Below the pieces are notes generated by a model that saw nothing but the letters and a program-made list of their open reading frames with translations, was not told where the DNA came from and did no database searches. DNA of 64,000 bases, taken from WHSO01 sp963732875. GTDB lineage: Bacteria > Pseudomonadota > Alphaproteobacteria > SMXQ01. The stretch is from positions 1,798,001-1,862,000 of the forward strand of contig CAVTBD010000002.1 of NCBI GenBank assembly GCA_963732875.1. The letters are read 5' to 3'. Below, in pieces: positions 26,499-34,312 of the stretch. The position numbers and the translations under genes were made by a program. Position 1 is the stretch's first letter, and every line of letters begins with the position of its first letter.

Positions 26499-27491
26499 TC
26501 AGGAACCCGCGCCGTCAATCGCCACGAACAGATCATCCACCGGAATCGGCCGCGCGATGAAGCCCTGCTGGTGCATGTAGCGCATCAGCGTCCCGAGCGC
26601 CGCGCGATTGGGCGCGAGTCCGTAGGGCCAGGCGTCGCCGCCGAACAGCCGCTCGACCTCGCCGAGGTCGTCGAGCAGCCACGGCAGCATCACGTGCTGG
26701 CCGTTCTGCGAGGCGAGCTTTGCGCGCGCCGCGGCCTTGGCCGCCTCGCAGGCGCGGAACAAGCGGGCTGCGAGCCAGGGGTGCGCTTCGTGTACCTCCC
26801 TGCGAATGGTCATCAGGTGCATGATCGGGAATACCCCGGTGCGGCGGAAGTAGTCGCGCTCGCGGGTGCGGTAGTCGGGAAACAGGCGCACGATGTCGGG
26901 ATGCGAATTGACGGCCTCGTCGACGAAGGTGCCGAGGATGGCGTCGATCTCGCCTGCCACCAGAAGCTCGGCGAGGCTCTTCTCACTTTTGTTGATCTCG
27001 ATTTCGGGCGGACGACGCATGGGCGAGGCCGAAGGATCGCCATGGGCGCCCGGCTGCATGACATTGCCCTGCACCCAGCGGATGCGCGAAAGATCGACGC
27101 CGTACTCGTTTTCCAGCAGGCCGCGAATCCAGATCGCGGCGGTGAGCGTATAGAGCGGCACGCCCACGCGCTTTCCTTCCAGGTCCCCGGGCGCGCGCAC
27201 GGGCCCGTCGCGCCGCACGCAGATGAAGCCGTGGCGGAACACGCGCGATGGAAACACCGGAATCGCGACGAACGGGTTCGTGCCCCAGTCGGTCAGCGCG
27301 ATGAACTCCGAGCACGAGAACTCCGCGATGTCGAATTCCCGCTTTCCGGCGACACGGTCGAAGATCAGGCGCGGCGGCCACAGCGCCACCGGATCGAGGG
27401 TTGCGCCCTCGATCCGCACGGTGCCGTCATGGAGCGCGGCGAAACGGTCGTAGGGACCGGAGGCGAAGGTCAGGCGGAGGGGCTGCGGCAT
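26499..27491 (-). CDS. 4,5-dihydroxyphthalate decarboxylase-like / binding-protein-fold protein
   Basis: A 330-residue protein with the periplasmic-binding-protein fold of the 4,5-dihydroxyphthalate decarboxylase family (LEGKRVGVPLYTLTAAIWIRG, FDIAEFSCSEFIA). No signal peptide is visible, which favours an enzyme or cytosolic role over uptake; the family is often annotated as a decarboxylase but characterised members are few. The ATG at 27491 gives the natural start MPQPLRLTFASG; a longer frame upstream is not supported. It is divergent from a TauD-like dioxygenase. Confidence 0.75.
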   Translation of the reverse strand: MPQPLRLTFASGPYDRFAALHDGTVRIEGATLDPVALWPPRLIFDRVAGKREFDIAEFSCSEFIALTDWGTNPFVAIPVFPSRVFRHGFICVRRDGPVRAPGDLEGKRVGVPLYTLTAAIWIRGLLENEYGVDLSRIRWVQGNVMQPGAHGDPSASPMRRPPEIEINKSEKSLAELLVAGEIDAILGTFVDEAVNSHPDIVRLFPDYRTRERDYFRRTGVFPIMHLMTIRREVHEAHPWLAARLFRACEAAKAAARAKLASQNGQHVMLPWLLDDLGEVERLFGGDAWPYGLAPNRAALGTLMRYMHQQGFIARPIPVDDLFVAIDGAGS

Positions 27492-27622
27492 GGGAATTTC
27501 CGTTGGCGGGACAACAGGATAACGGCATGACGGCGGGCCGGGCAAGGCGCGGCTGCCCTTGCCACCGCGGGCACCCCTGGACTAGGCTTGCACGCTTGGA
27601 ATCCGCCGCCCACGGGGACTGC

Positions 27623-28483
27623 ATGACACTCGCCACTGCCGCCGACGCCCGCAACGTCCCGTTCACGATCGAGCCGATCGGCCCCACCATCGGCGCCGAG
27701 ATCCATGGCCTCGACCTCGGGAAGCCGCTCGACGGGCCGACCTTCGCCGCGCTCGAGGCGGCGCTGGTCGAGCACAAGGTGGTGTTCCTGCGCGACCAGC
27801 ACCTGACCACCGCCGAGCACGTCGCCTTCGGCCGCCGCTTCGGCGAGCTCGAGGTCCACCCGTTCCGGCCCGAGGGCGAGTTTCCCGAGATCATGGTGCT
27901 CGACAACCACAAGGACAATCCGGTGCTGTCCACCGACGTGTGGCACTCCGACACCACCTTCCGCGAGTGCCCCACCAGGTATTCGATCCTGCGCTGCCTC
28001 CAGATTCCCGCGGTCGGCGGCGACACGCTGTGGGCCGACATGTGCGCCGCCTACGACGGGCTGAGCGACACCATGAAGAGCCTGATCGACGGGCTCGAGG
28101 CGATCCACGACTTCCAGAATTTCCGCCGCCTGTTCACCCGGAGCGAGGCCGACCAGGCGAAGCTGCAGCGCATGGAGGAGCTCTACCCCAACCCGACCCA
28201 TCCGGTGGTGCGCACCCATCCCATGACGGGCCGCAGGATCCTGTTCGTGAACCCGCAGTTCACGATCCGCATCAAGGGCATGAAGGAAGGCGAGAGCCGC
28301 GCCCTGCTGGAATTCCTCTATACCCAGGCGCAGGTGCCGGAATACCAGTTCCGCCTGCGCTGGCAGCCGGGCACGATCGTGCTGTGGGACAACACCTCGA
28401 CCCAGCACTACGCCGCCAACGACTATTACCCCAACCGGCGCCACATGGAGCGCGTCGCCGTGATCGGCGATAAACCGTTCTAA
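27623..28483 (+). CDS. TauD/TfdA-family Fe(II)/2-oxoglutarate dioxygenase
   Basis: A 286-residue alpha-ketoglutarate-dependent dioxygenase. The iron-binding facial triad is visible as H-x-D in WHSDTTF near residue 110 and the distal His in NTSTQHYA near 260; the 2-oxoglutarate Arg is in NRRHMERVAV. The N-terminus FTIEPIGPTIGAEIHGLDL is typical of TauD/TfdA. Such enzymes hydroxylate taurine, aryloxyacetates or similar acids. The ATG at 27623 starts just before the family N-terminus; the frame is open earlier but as a shadow. The substrate cannot be inferred. Confidence 0.9.
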   Translation: MTLATAADARNVPFTIEPIGPTIGAEIHGLDLGKPLDGPTFAALEAALVEHKVVFLRDQHLTTAEHVAFGRRFGELEVHPFRPEGEFPEIMVLDNHKDNPVLSTDVWHSDTTFRECPTRYSILRCLQIPAVGGDTLWADMCAAYDGLSDTMKSLIDGLEAIHDFQNFRRLFTRSEADQAKLQRMEELYPNPTHPVVRTHPMTGRRILFVNPQFTIRIKGMKEGESRALLEFLYTQAQVPEYQFRLRWQPGTIVLWDNTSTQHYAANDYYPNRRHMERVAVIGDKPF

Positions 28484-28525
28484 TTTTCCAGAGCCGTTCT
28501 AGGTTCAATCGACATTCATTTTTCG

Positions 28526-28673
28526 TCGTCATTCCGGGCAAGCGAAGGCCTTGCTCCGCAAGGGCTTCGCGCGACCCGGAATCCATCTCCTTGCCGACCA
28601 TGGATTCCGGATAGCAAGGCTCACAACCGGAAAAGCGCGCTTTTCCGGGCTCGCCTGGCTTCCGGAATGACGA
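28526..28673. repeat. Palindromic interspersed repeat (about 148 bp)
   Basis: The ends TCGTCATTCCGG (28526-28537) and CCGGAATGACGA (28662-28673) are exact inverted copies. Inside, CCGGAATCCAT (28576-28586) pairs with ATGGATTCCGG (28600-28610), and 28627-28648 is a perfect 22-base palindrome around GCGCGC. It lies between the TauD-like gene and a convergent aldolase. CGTCATTCCGGG-type units are familiar in alphaproteobacterial intergenic regions. No ORF is inside. Confidence 0.75.
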
Positions 28674-28710
28674 TGTTGATTCGGCCTGGCCGTCCCGGAA
28701 CGGTGCGGGC

Positions 28711-29487
28711 TCAGCGCCCCTCGACCGGCACCCGCTCGCTTGCGAACAGCGGATTGCCCGCAGCTTCCGCGCGCGCGAGCTTGCGGCAGTAATAGGCCCA
28801 GAGCGAGCGCCCGCCGACGATGGCGGGGTCGAGCTGGGTTCCCTCCTCGAGCTTTTCCAGGAGCTCGCTTTCATCGGGCGAGGTGAAACGCAGGTTCGAG
28901 CCGTGGATGATGAGCGCTTCCTGGCACATCTTCTCGAGCGCGATGGCGACCAGCACGGGATCCGGGATCGACGGCCCGCAGGTGACGATACCGTGGTTGC
29001 GCAGCAGCACGGCATGGTGCTTGCCCATGGTCTCGACCATGGAGGCCGCCATCTCGGGCGTGCCGACGAGGCCGGCGCTGTCCTCCCAGCGCGGCGGGCG
29101 TACCGGCTGGGTGGTCGCGCGCGGCACCACGGTCTCGAGCGGCTGGTCCGAGGCCGAATAGATCGAGGCATAGAACGGGTGGGTGTGGGAAGTGGCGTTG
29201 ACGTCGGGGCGGCGCAGCAGGATCTCGGAATGGATCGGCCATTCGCCGTGGGGCTTGCCGTCGCCCGCGAGCTGACGGCCCTCGAAATCCATCAGCACGA
29301 AGTCGCGCCGGTCCACCACCTCGCCCAGCGCGATGCCGGCGCGCTTCATCCAGAAGCCGCGCCCGTCGGGATCGCGCAGCGCCATGTGGCCGACCACCCG
29401 GTCGCCATGGCCCTCGAGCTCCAGCACCCGGCACGCGCGGGCAAGCTCGTCGAGGTCCGCCGTCAACGCGTTGCTGATCGTCGCCAT
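28711..29487 (-). CDS. Class II aldolase/adducin family protein, second copy type
   Basis: A 258-residue class II aldolase/adducin fold protein. Candidate metal-binding histidines are in TSHTHPFYASIY near residue 98 and VLLRNHGIVTCGPS near 160. The frame is open further upstream, but the ATG at 29487 follows GGAGGCGATATC and gives a normal family length. It is divergent from the sulfatase gene. It differs clearly from the aldolase at 2,413-3,192. Confidence 0.88.
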   Translation of the reverse strand: MATISNALTADLDELARACRVLELEGHGDRVVGHMALRDPDGRGFWMKRAGIALGEVVDRRDFVLMDFEGRQLAGDGKPHGEWPIHSEILLRRPDVNATSHTHPFYASIYSASDQPLETVVPRATTQPVRPPRWEDSAGLVGTPEMAASMVETMGKHHAVLLRNHGIVTCGPSIPDPVLVAIALEKMCQEALIIHGSNLRFTSPDESELLEKLEEGTQLDPAIVGGRSLWAYYCRKLARAEAAGNPLFASERVPVEGR

Positions 29488-29620
29488 GGGGATATCGCCT
29501 CCGTTTTGGGGGCACGCTAGCCGCCGTGCTCCCCCCTGTAAAGACCGGCCTGTAAAGGCCGGTCCGGCGCGGGACGACGGCGCTTGCCGTTCGCCCCGCC
29601 TCCGATATTCTGGGCGGGCC

Positions 29621-31196
29621 ATGGCGGAAAGGCCCAACTTCATCCTGTTCGTCACCGACCAGCACCGTGCCGACCACCTCGGCTGCTACGGCAACGGGAT
29701 GGTGCGGACCCCCAACATCGACGCGATCGCGCGCCGCGGCACGCGCTTCGACCGGTTCCACGTCGCCAATCCGGTGTGCATGCCCAACCGGGCCTCGCTG
29801 ATGACCGGCCGCATGCCCTCGCTCCACGGCGTGCGCCACAACGGCATCCCGCTGTCCCACGACCACGTCACCTTCGTGGAGCTTCTCGCCGCCGCCGGCT
29901 ACGACACCGCGCTGGTGGGCAAGTCGCACCTCCAGAATTTCACCGGCAAGCCCGCGCCCGTGGGCTTCGAGGCACCGGAGGGCCTGACCGCGCCGCCCGA
30001 AGCCCTGCGCGAGGCCGACCGCCGGCTGCGCAAGGGTGCGGACTACGATGCCGAGAACATGATGCTGTGGCACGATCCCCGGCACCGGGTGTGCCTGCCA
30101 TTCTACGGCTTCGCGCGCGCCGACATCTGTACCGGCCACGGCGACCAGGTCGGCGGCGACTACCTGCGCTGGCTCGCCGCGCGTCGCGAGGCCCCGGAAA
30201 CGCTGACCGGGCCCGGCAACGCGGCGCCCGATCCCGCGCGCGCGGCGCCCCAGGCGTGGCGCACGCGCATGCCCGAGCATCTCTATCCCACCGCTTACGT
30301 GGCGGACCGGGCGCGCGACTTCCTCGAAACGCATGCCACAGACCGGCCGTTCTTCCTGCAGGTGTCGTTTCCCGATCCGCACCATCCGTTCACGCCGCCG
30401 GGCCGCTACTGGGATATGTACGATCCCGATTCGGTCGCGTTGCCGGCGTCGTTCGGCAAGGGCGACCTCGCCCCGCTCAGGCAGATGCGCGCAGAGCTCG
30501 CGGCGGGCACGGCGGTACGCGATCTGCCGACGCGGCCGTTCGCCGTGACCGAGCGCGAGGCGCGGGTCATCATCGCGCTGACCTACGGGATGATCACGAT
30601 GGTGGACGATGCCGTCGGGCAGGTGATGGCGGCGGTGGAACGGCTGGGGCTGTCACGGAACACCGTGGTCATGTTCACGTCGGACCACGGCGACTACATG
30701 GGCGATCACGGCATCATGACCAAGTACCTGCTGCACTATCGCGGCCTGGTGCGGGTGCCGTTCCTGGTGGCGGACCCGGCGGCGGAGGCGGCAAGCATGG
30801 TGCGCGACGATCTCGCCGGCACCATCGACATCGCGGCGACCGTGCTGGCGCGCGCCGGGCTCGCGCCGTTCAACGGCATGCAGGGGCGCGACCTGTGCGA
30901 CGCGGGTACGCCCGCGCCCGACGACTGGCTGATCGAGGAAGACGGCATGGTGCCCATGTTCGGCGCCAAGGTGCGCGAGCGCGTGCGCACGCTCGATTAC
31001 CGAACGCTGGCGGCTGAGCTATCACCATGGTCCGGAATGGTGGGAGCTTTACGATCTCGTGCAGGATCCGGAGGAAAGCGAAAACCTCTGGGGTTCGGCC
31101 GCGGCGCGCGGCCAGGCGGCGGCGCTGGTCGAACGCCTGATCGCGCGCATGACGGCATTTCAGGATACGAGCCCCCTGCCGACGGGCCGGGCGTAG
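29621..31196 (+). pseudogene. Sulfatase / phosphonate monoester hydrolase-like gene with a frameshift
   Basis: An alkaline-phosphatase-superfamily sulfatase. The N-terminus NFILFVTDQHRADHLGCYG binds the metal, and CMPNR (Cys about 53) is the CxPxR site converted to formylglycine. SDHGDYMGDHG near residue 350 supplies further metal ligands. The first frame runs to about 30998; the C-terminal GPEWWELYDLVQDPEES-like part and the TAG at 31194 are in the next frame, so one extra base lies near 30990-30999. The whole span is 3n+1 bases. With one base removed the protein would have about 524 residues and look complete. Confidence 0.85.
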
Positions 31197-31250
31197 ACAC
31201 GTTCGTCGCGCCTTGCGGCGCGCATATGAAGTGGACGGCCTCCCCGGCCG

Positions 31251-31763
31251 TCAGGCCGCTTCCCGCTCCGGCGGGCCGGCCAGGCGGCGCAGGGCATCGC
31301 GCCCGCGCGACAGGCGCGACCGCACGGTACCGACGTTGAGACCCATGACCGCCGCGGCGTCCTCGTAGGCAAGGCCATCAACGGCGACCAGCTCGATGGC
31401 GCGGCGCTGGCCCTCGGGCAGGTCCGGCAGGATGCGGGCGACCTCGGCCAGCATGACGGAATCCTCCTGGCACGCCGCAATCGAGAGCGCGACGCCGGAG
31501 TCGTCGGGGTCCACGACGGGCCCCTCGCGACGGTTCCGGCGGGTGCCGGAGATGAACAGATTGCGCATGATGGTGAACACCCATGCGCGCAGGTTGGTGC
31601 CCTCGTGGAACAGGTGCGATTTGGCGAGGGCGCGGACGACCGCATCCTGCACGAGATCGTCGGCACCGCCGACGCCCGCGAGCACGCGGGCATAGCGGCG
31701 CAGGTCGGGCAGAATCGATTCGATGTTGTTATAGACGGTGTTTGTCTCGGCCCGGGTGGACAT
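31251..31763 (-). CDS. ECF sigma factor (EcfG/ECF15-like)
   Basis: A 170-residue ECF sigma factor. Region 2 includes ADDLVQDAVVRALAKSHLF and LRAWVFTIMRNLFI; region 4 includes LAYEDAAAVMGLNVGTVRSRLSR. The pattern resembles the EcfG group that drives alphaproteobacterial general stress. ATG at 31763 gives the usual short N-terminus; an earlier in-frame ATG adds a basic leader. No NepR or PhyR gene lies beside it, so it may be an accessory EcfG paralogue. Two matching promoters lie 1 kb upstream. Confidence 0.88.
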   Translation of the reverse strand: MSTRAETNTVYNNIESILPDLRRYARVLAGVGGADDLVQDAVVRALAKSHLFHEGTNLRAWVFTIMRNLFISGTRRNRREGPVVDPDDSGVALSIAACQEDSVMLAEVARILPDLPEGQRRAIELVAVDGLAYEDAAAVMGLNVGTVRSRLSRGRDALRRLAGPPEREAA

Positions 31764-31919
31764 GGCATGGCTCCGTCGTTGTGGTTTCCCAGAGAGGCGC
31801 GGCGAACCGCGTCTGTCTCCAAGGCTCCCATCGGCGACGGGGCAATGGCGCAGCATCGCTGGAACATTTCTGTGACAACCGGAGTCATAAAAGGGCAGAT
31901 GTGAGGCCAGGCCCCGTAT

Positions 31920-32324
31920 TCAGCGGCGCGGCCCGGCGCCGAGGATGCTCACGATCACGCCCGCCGCGACGCAGGCCGCAAGGGTGGCGACCGGCCGGGT
32001 CGCCATGGTGCGGGCGGCGATGTCCTCCACCGCCGTACTTGCGGCACCGGAAGCGTCATGTCTCGCGGCCTGGTAGCGGAGCCACAGTGCCACCACGACG
32101 GCCACGGCGGCGAACACGCCGGCGACGATGAAGGCCGCGACCGCGCCCGACAGCCGCAGCTGCTCCAGTACGACGAGATAGAGTCCGGCCGCCGCGAAGC
32201 CGAGAGCGAAGGCAAGCGACAGAACGATCGTCAGCGCGAGCACCGCGGCGAAGAGCGCACGGCGCGCAAGCGGCGCCACGGCCGCATGAATCACCTCGGC
32301 AAGCACGCCCGTCACCGGCGGCAT
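31920..32324 (-). CDS. Small membrane protein, phage holin-like family
   Basis: A 134-residue protein with two central hydrophobic segments (about 20-50 and 55-82) and another hydrophobic C-terminus (about 113-128). The pattern resembles the actinobacterial holin-X/phage holin family, which is also common beside DUF883 genes in stress clusters. It starts 2 bases after the DUF883 stop and is co-transcribed with it from the EcfG-like promoter. Function is unknown; membrane stress adaptation is a guess. Confidence 0.7.
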   Translation of the reverse strand: MPPVTGVLAEVIHAAVAPLARRALFAAVLALTIVLSLAFALGFAAAGLYLVVLEQLRLSGAVAAFIVAGVFAAVAVVVALWLRYQAARHDASGAASTAVEDIAARTMATRPVATLAACVAAGVIVSILGAGPRR

Positions 32325-32326
32325 CG

Positions 32327-32632
32327 CTACTTCCGGACCAGCTGTCCGATCAGGACGCCGACGCCGAACGCCACCAGCAGGCTTTCCAGCGGCCGGCCCT
32401 TGACGTTCTTCTCGACCGACTGGGCGGCGTTGCGGCCCTGTTCAGCGACCGAGGCGAGGGCCGCTTCGGCACGCTCCTGCAGGGTATCGGCGGCCGAAGA
32501 CGCCGCACGCTTCGCCGCGCCGTTGCGGACGAACGCTTTCATGTCCTTGCCGAGGGCGGCGATGTCGCTGCGCAACTCCTCGATGTCCTTCTTCACGTCG
32601 CTCAGGTCCTGGAGTTTGGCATTTTCGGCCAC
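32327..32632 (-). CDS. DUF883 (ElaB/YqjD) family protein
   Basis: A 101-residue protein with a long helical, Ala/Lys/Glu-rich region and a C-terminal membrane helix (LESLLVAFGVGVLIGQLVRK) with the glycine pattern of ElaB/YqjD. Those proteins tether ribosomes to the inner membrane in stationary phase. The GTG at 32632 is preceded by AAGGAGAATCTC; the open frame further upstream is Pro/Arg-rich and lacks a site. A GGAAC-N17-CGTT promoter is 58 bases upstream. Confidence 0.85.
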   Translation of the reverse strand: MAENAKLQDLSDVKKDIEELRSDIAALGKDMKAFVRNGAAKRAASSAADTLQERAEAALASVAEQGRNAAQSVEKNVKGRPLESLLVAFGVGVLIGQLVRK

Positions 32633-32689
32633 GAGATTCTCCTTTTCTGGTGATTTGGGCGGAACCGGGGCACGCCCTCTTGTCCAGTC

Positions 32690-32715
32690 AACGCGCGGCG
32701 GGCGGCCGAGGTTCC
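32690..32715 (-). promoter_or_regulatory. EcfG-type promoter for the DUF883 operon
   Basis: On the minus strand GGAAC (32715-32711), 17 bases, then CGTT (32693-32690) match the general-stress sigma consensus exactly. It lies 58 bases upstream of the GTG start of DUF883 and 11 bases from a divergent partner promoter. Confidence 0.72.
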
Positions 32716-32726
32716 GCCTGATGCGG

Positions 32727-32751
32727 GGAACCAAAGGGGGGCGGCACCGTT
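32727..32751 (+). promoter_or_regulatory. EcfG-type promoter for the Lys-rich exported protein
   Basis: GGAAC (32727-32731), 16 bases, then CGTT (32748-32751) match the general-stress sigma consensus. The start codon at 32825 is 74 bases downstream. It is back to back with the DUF883 promoter. Confidence 0.72.
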
Positions 32752-32824
32752 AATGGGGCAACATCGCCCGTCGCGCCGCCGGCGCCGGTACGGGCATGAC
32801 GCCAACGATACGGAGGACGACACG

Positions 32825-33265
32825 ATGACATTCCGCAGCTCGATTTTCGGCCGCCGCCCGATTCTCGGCGCCCTGCTTGCGGGCGCCGTCGCGCTCACGC
32901 CCATGGCGCTTCCGGCATACGCCGCCGACGGCGCCACCAGCACCTATGACGCCGTCAAGGACTACACGGTCGAGAAAAAGAAGGATTTCGTCGACTGGTA
33001 CCAGCGCCAGATGACGTCCCTCGACGAGCAGTACAACAAGGCGACCGCCAATCTGAAGACCGGCGGCAAGGACGCGAAGCGCACGTGGAAGGCGATGCAG
33101 AAGGACATCGCGAAGAAGCGCAAGGTCGCCGACCGCAAGCTTGCCGCCGCCCGCAAGGCTTCCGCCAAGACCTGGGACAAGGCGAAGAAGGATGCCGCGG
33201 GCGCGCTCGACGACCTCAAGGATAGCTACAACAAGGCGCTCGACAAGGCGAAGACCGGCAAGTGA
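32825..33265 (+). CDS. Exported Lys/Ala-rich coiled-coil protein
   Basis: A 146-residue protein with a signal peptide (basic MTFRSSIFGRR, hydrophobic stretch, cleavage near AYAADG at about residue 34). The mature part is mostly charged alpha-helix: KKKDFVDWYQRQMTSL, then Ala/Lys-rich repeats suited to coiled coils. It has no recognised domain. ATG at 32825 follows GGAGGACGACACG; the frame is open 24 codons further upstream but without a ribosome site. It belongs to the EcfG-like stress island. The stop lies in a 14-base tandem repeat. Confidence 0.8.
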   Translation: MTFRSSIFGRRPILGALLAGAVALTPMALPAYAADGATSTYDAVKDYTVEKKKDFVDWYQRQMTSLDEQYNKATANLKTGGKDAKRTWKAMQKDIAKKRKVADRKLAAARKASAKTWDKAKKDAAGALDDLKDSYNKALDKAKTGK

Positions 33266-33321
33266 ACGCCGGCAAGTGAGCGCCGGCAAGTGAGCGCCGG
33301 CAAGTGAGCGCCGGCAAGTGA
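33252..33321 (+). repeat. Five 14-base tandem repeats across the stop codon of the Lys-rich gene
   Basis: Unit GCGCCGGCAAGTGA is repeated in 33280-33293, 33294-33307 and 33308-33321, with variant copies at 33252-33265 and 33266-33279. Each copy contains a TGA; the gene stop is the one at the end of the first unit. As 14 is not divisible by 3, the frame changes with each unit. Confidence 0.85.
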
Positions 33322-33388
33322 GCGAATGGCTGCCTGAAAAACGTGCAGCCGGAATCCCGCTGATAAAAAACGCCGCGAGGAGGTTGTC

Positions 33389-33562
33389 ATGCTCTATTGG
33401 GCCCTTATATTTCTTATCGTAGCGGTCATCGCCGGGGTGCTCGGCTTCGGCGGCATCGCACAGGTTTCTGCCGGCATCGCGCAGATCCTGTTCTTCATCT
33501 TCCTGGTCCTGTTCGTGATCGCGTTGGTCTTCAGCGTCGCCGGCAGGGCGCGGCGTCGCTGA
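33389..33562 (+). CDS. DUF1328 small membrane protein
   Basis: A 57-residue protein with two hydrophobic helices: MLYWALIFLIVAVIAGVLGF and a second beginning near AQILFFIFLVLF, joined by a Gly-rich turn and ending in Arg. Length and pattern match the DUF1328 family of stress-linked membrane proteins. ATG at 33389 follows GAGGAGG. It was too short to stand out by length alone. It is in the same stress island as the Lys-rich protein and superoxide dismutase. Confidence 0.88.
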   Translation: MLYWALIFLIVAVIAGVLGFGGIAQVSAGIAQILFFIFLVLFVIALVFSVAGRARRR

Positions 33563-33676
33563 CCGCCCCACCCGTTACGTCACCTGACCCCGTCGGGCCG
33601 GGCGGTGCGGAGCGCGTCCGTGCCGGATGGGCCGCCACGCCGATGCAGGAAGAACCCAGTCACAAGGAGTACCCCC

Positions 33677-34303
33677 ATGACGATCACGGTCCCCGACCTT
33701 CCCTATGCCAAGAACGCCCTTGAACCGCACCTGTCGGAGCGCACGCTGACGTTTCACTACGAGAAGCATCACAAGGGCTACGCCAAGAAACTGAACGACG
33801 CGATCGCCGGCACGGCGCTCGCAAAGCTGCCGCTCGAGGAGATCATCGCCAAGGTCGCGGGCGACGCCAAGCAGACGGGCGTGTTCAACAACGCCGCCCA
33901 GGTCTGGAATCACACGTTCTTCTGGAGCTCGATGAACCCGAAGGGCACCGGTGCGCCCGGCAAGCCCCTCACCCGGCTGATCGACGACGCGTTCGGCGGC
34001 GTCGACGGCTTCAAGGACGCCTTCACCAAGGCGGGCGAGACCCGGTTCGGCTCGGGCTACGCCTGGCTCGTGCTCGAGGCGGGCAAGCTCGAGGTCACCT
34101 CGACCGCCAACGCCGAGACGCCGCTGGTCGGTAACGCCGTACCGCTGCTGTGCTGCGACGTGTGGGAGCACGCCTACTACCTCGACTACCAGAACGAGCG
34201 CGGCAAGTTCCTCAAGGCGTTCGTCGACCACCTGCTCGACTGGGACGCCGCCGCCCAGCGGCTCGCCAACGCGCCCCGCGAGGCGCTCCGGAAGGTCGCG
34301 TAA
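33677..34303 (+). CDS. sodB: Fe-type superoxide dismutase
   Basis: A 208-residue superoxide dismutase that converts superoxide to hydrogen peroxide and oxygen. The iron ligands are His27 (FHYEKHHKGY), His79 (VWNHTFFW), and the Asp and His of CDVWEHAYYLDY. The Gln of AAQVWNHTFFW and the overall sequence favour the iron form over manganese. No signal peptide, so cytosolic. ATG at 33677 follows AAGGAG. It ends the stress island with a terminator inside the convergent gene. Confidence 0.94.
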   Translation: MTITVPDLPYAKNALEPHLSERTLTFHYEKHHKGYAKKLNDAIAGTALAKLPLEEIIAKVAGDAKQTGVFNNAAQVWNHTFFWSSMNPKGTGAPGKPLTRLIDDAFGGVDGFKDAFTKAGETRFGSGYAWLVLEAGKLEVTSTANAETPLVGNAVPLLCCDVWEHAYYLDYQNERGKFLKAFVDHLLDWDAAAQRLANAPREALRKVA

Positions 34304-34312
34304 GCGGTCCCG

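Noticed and set aside
31861..31890. GGAAC upstream of the ECF sigma gene as a possible promoter
   Set aside because: It points away from the sigma gene and no CGTT occurs at the right spacing.
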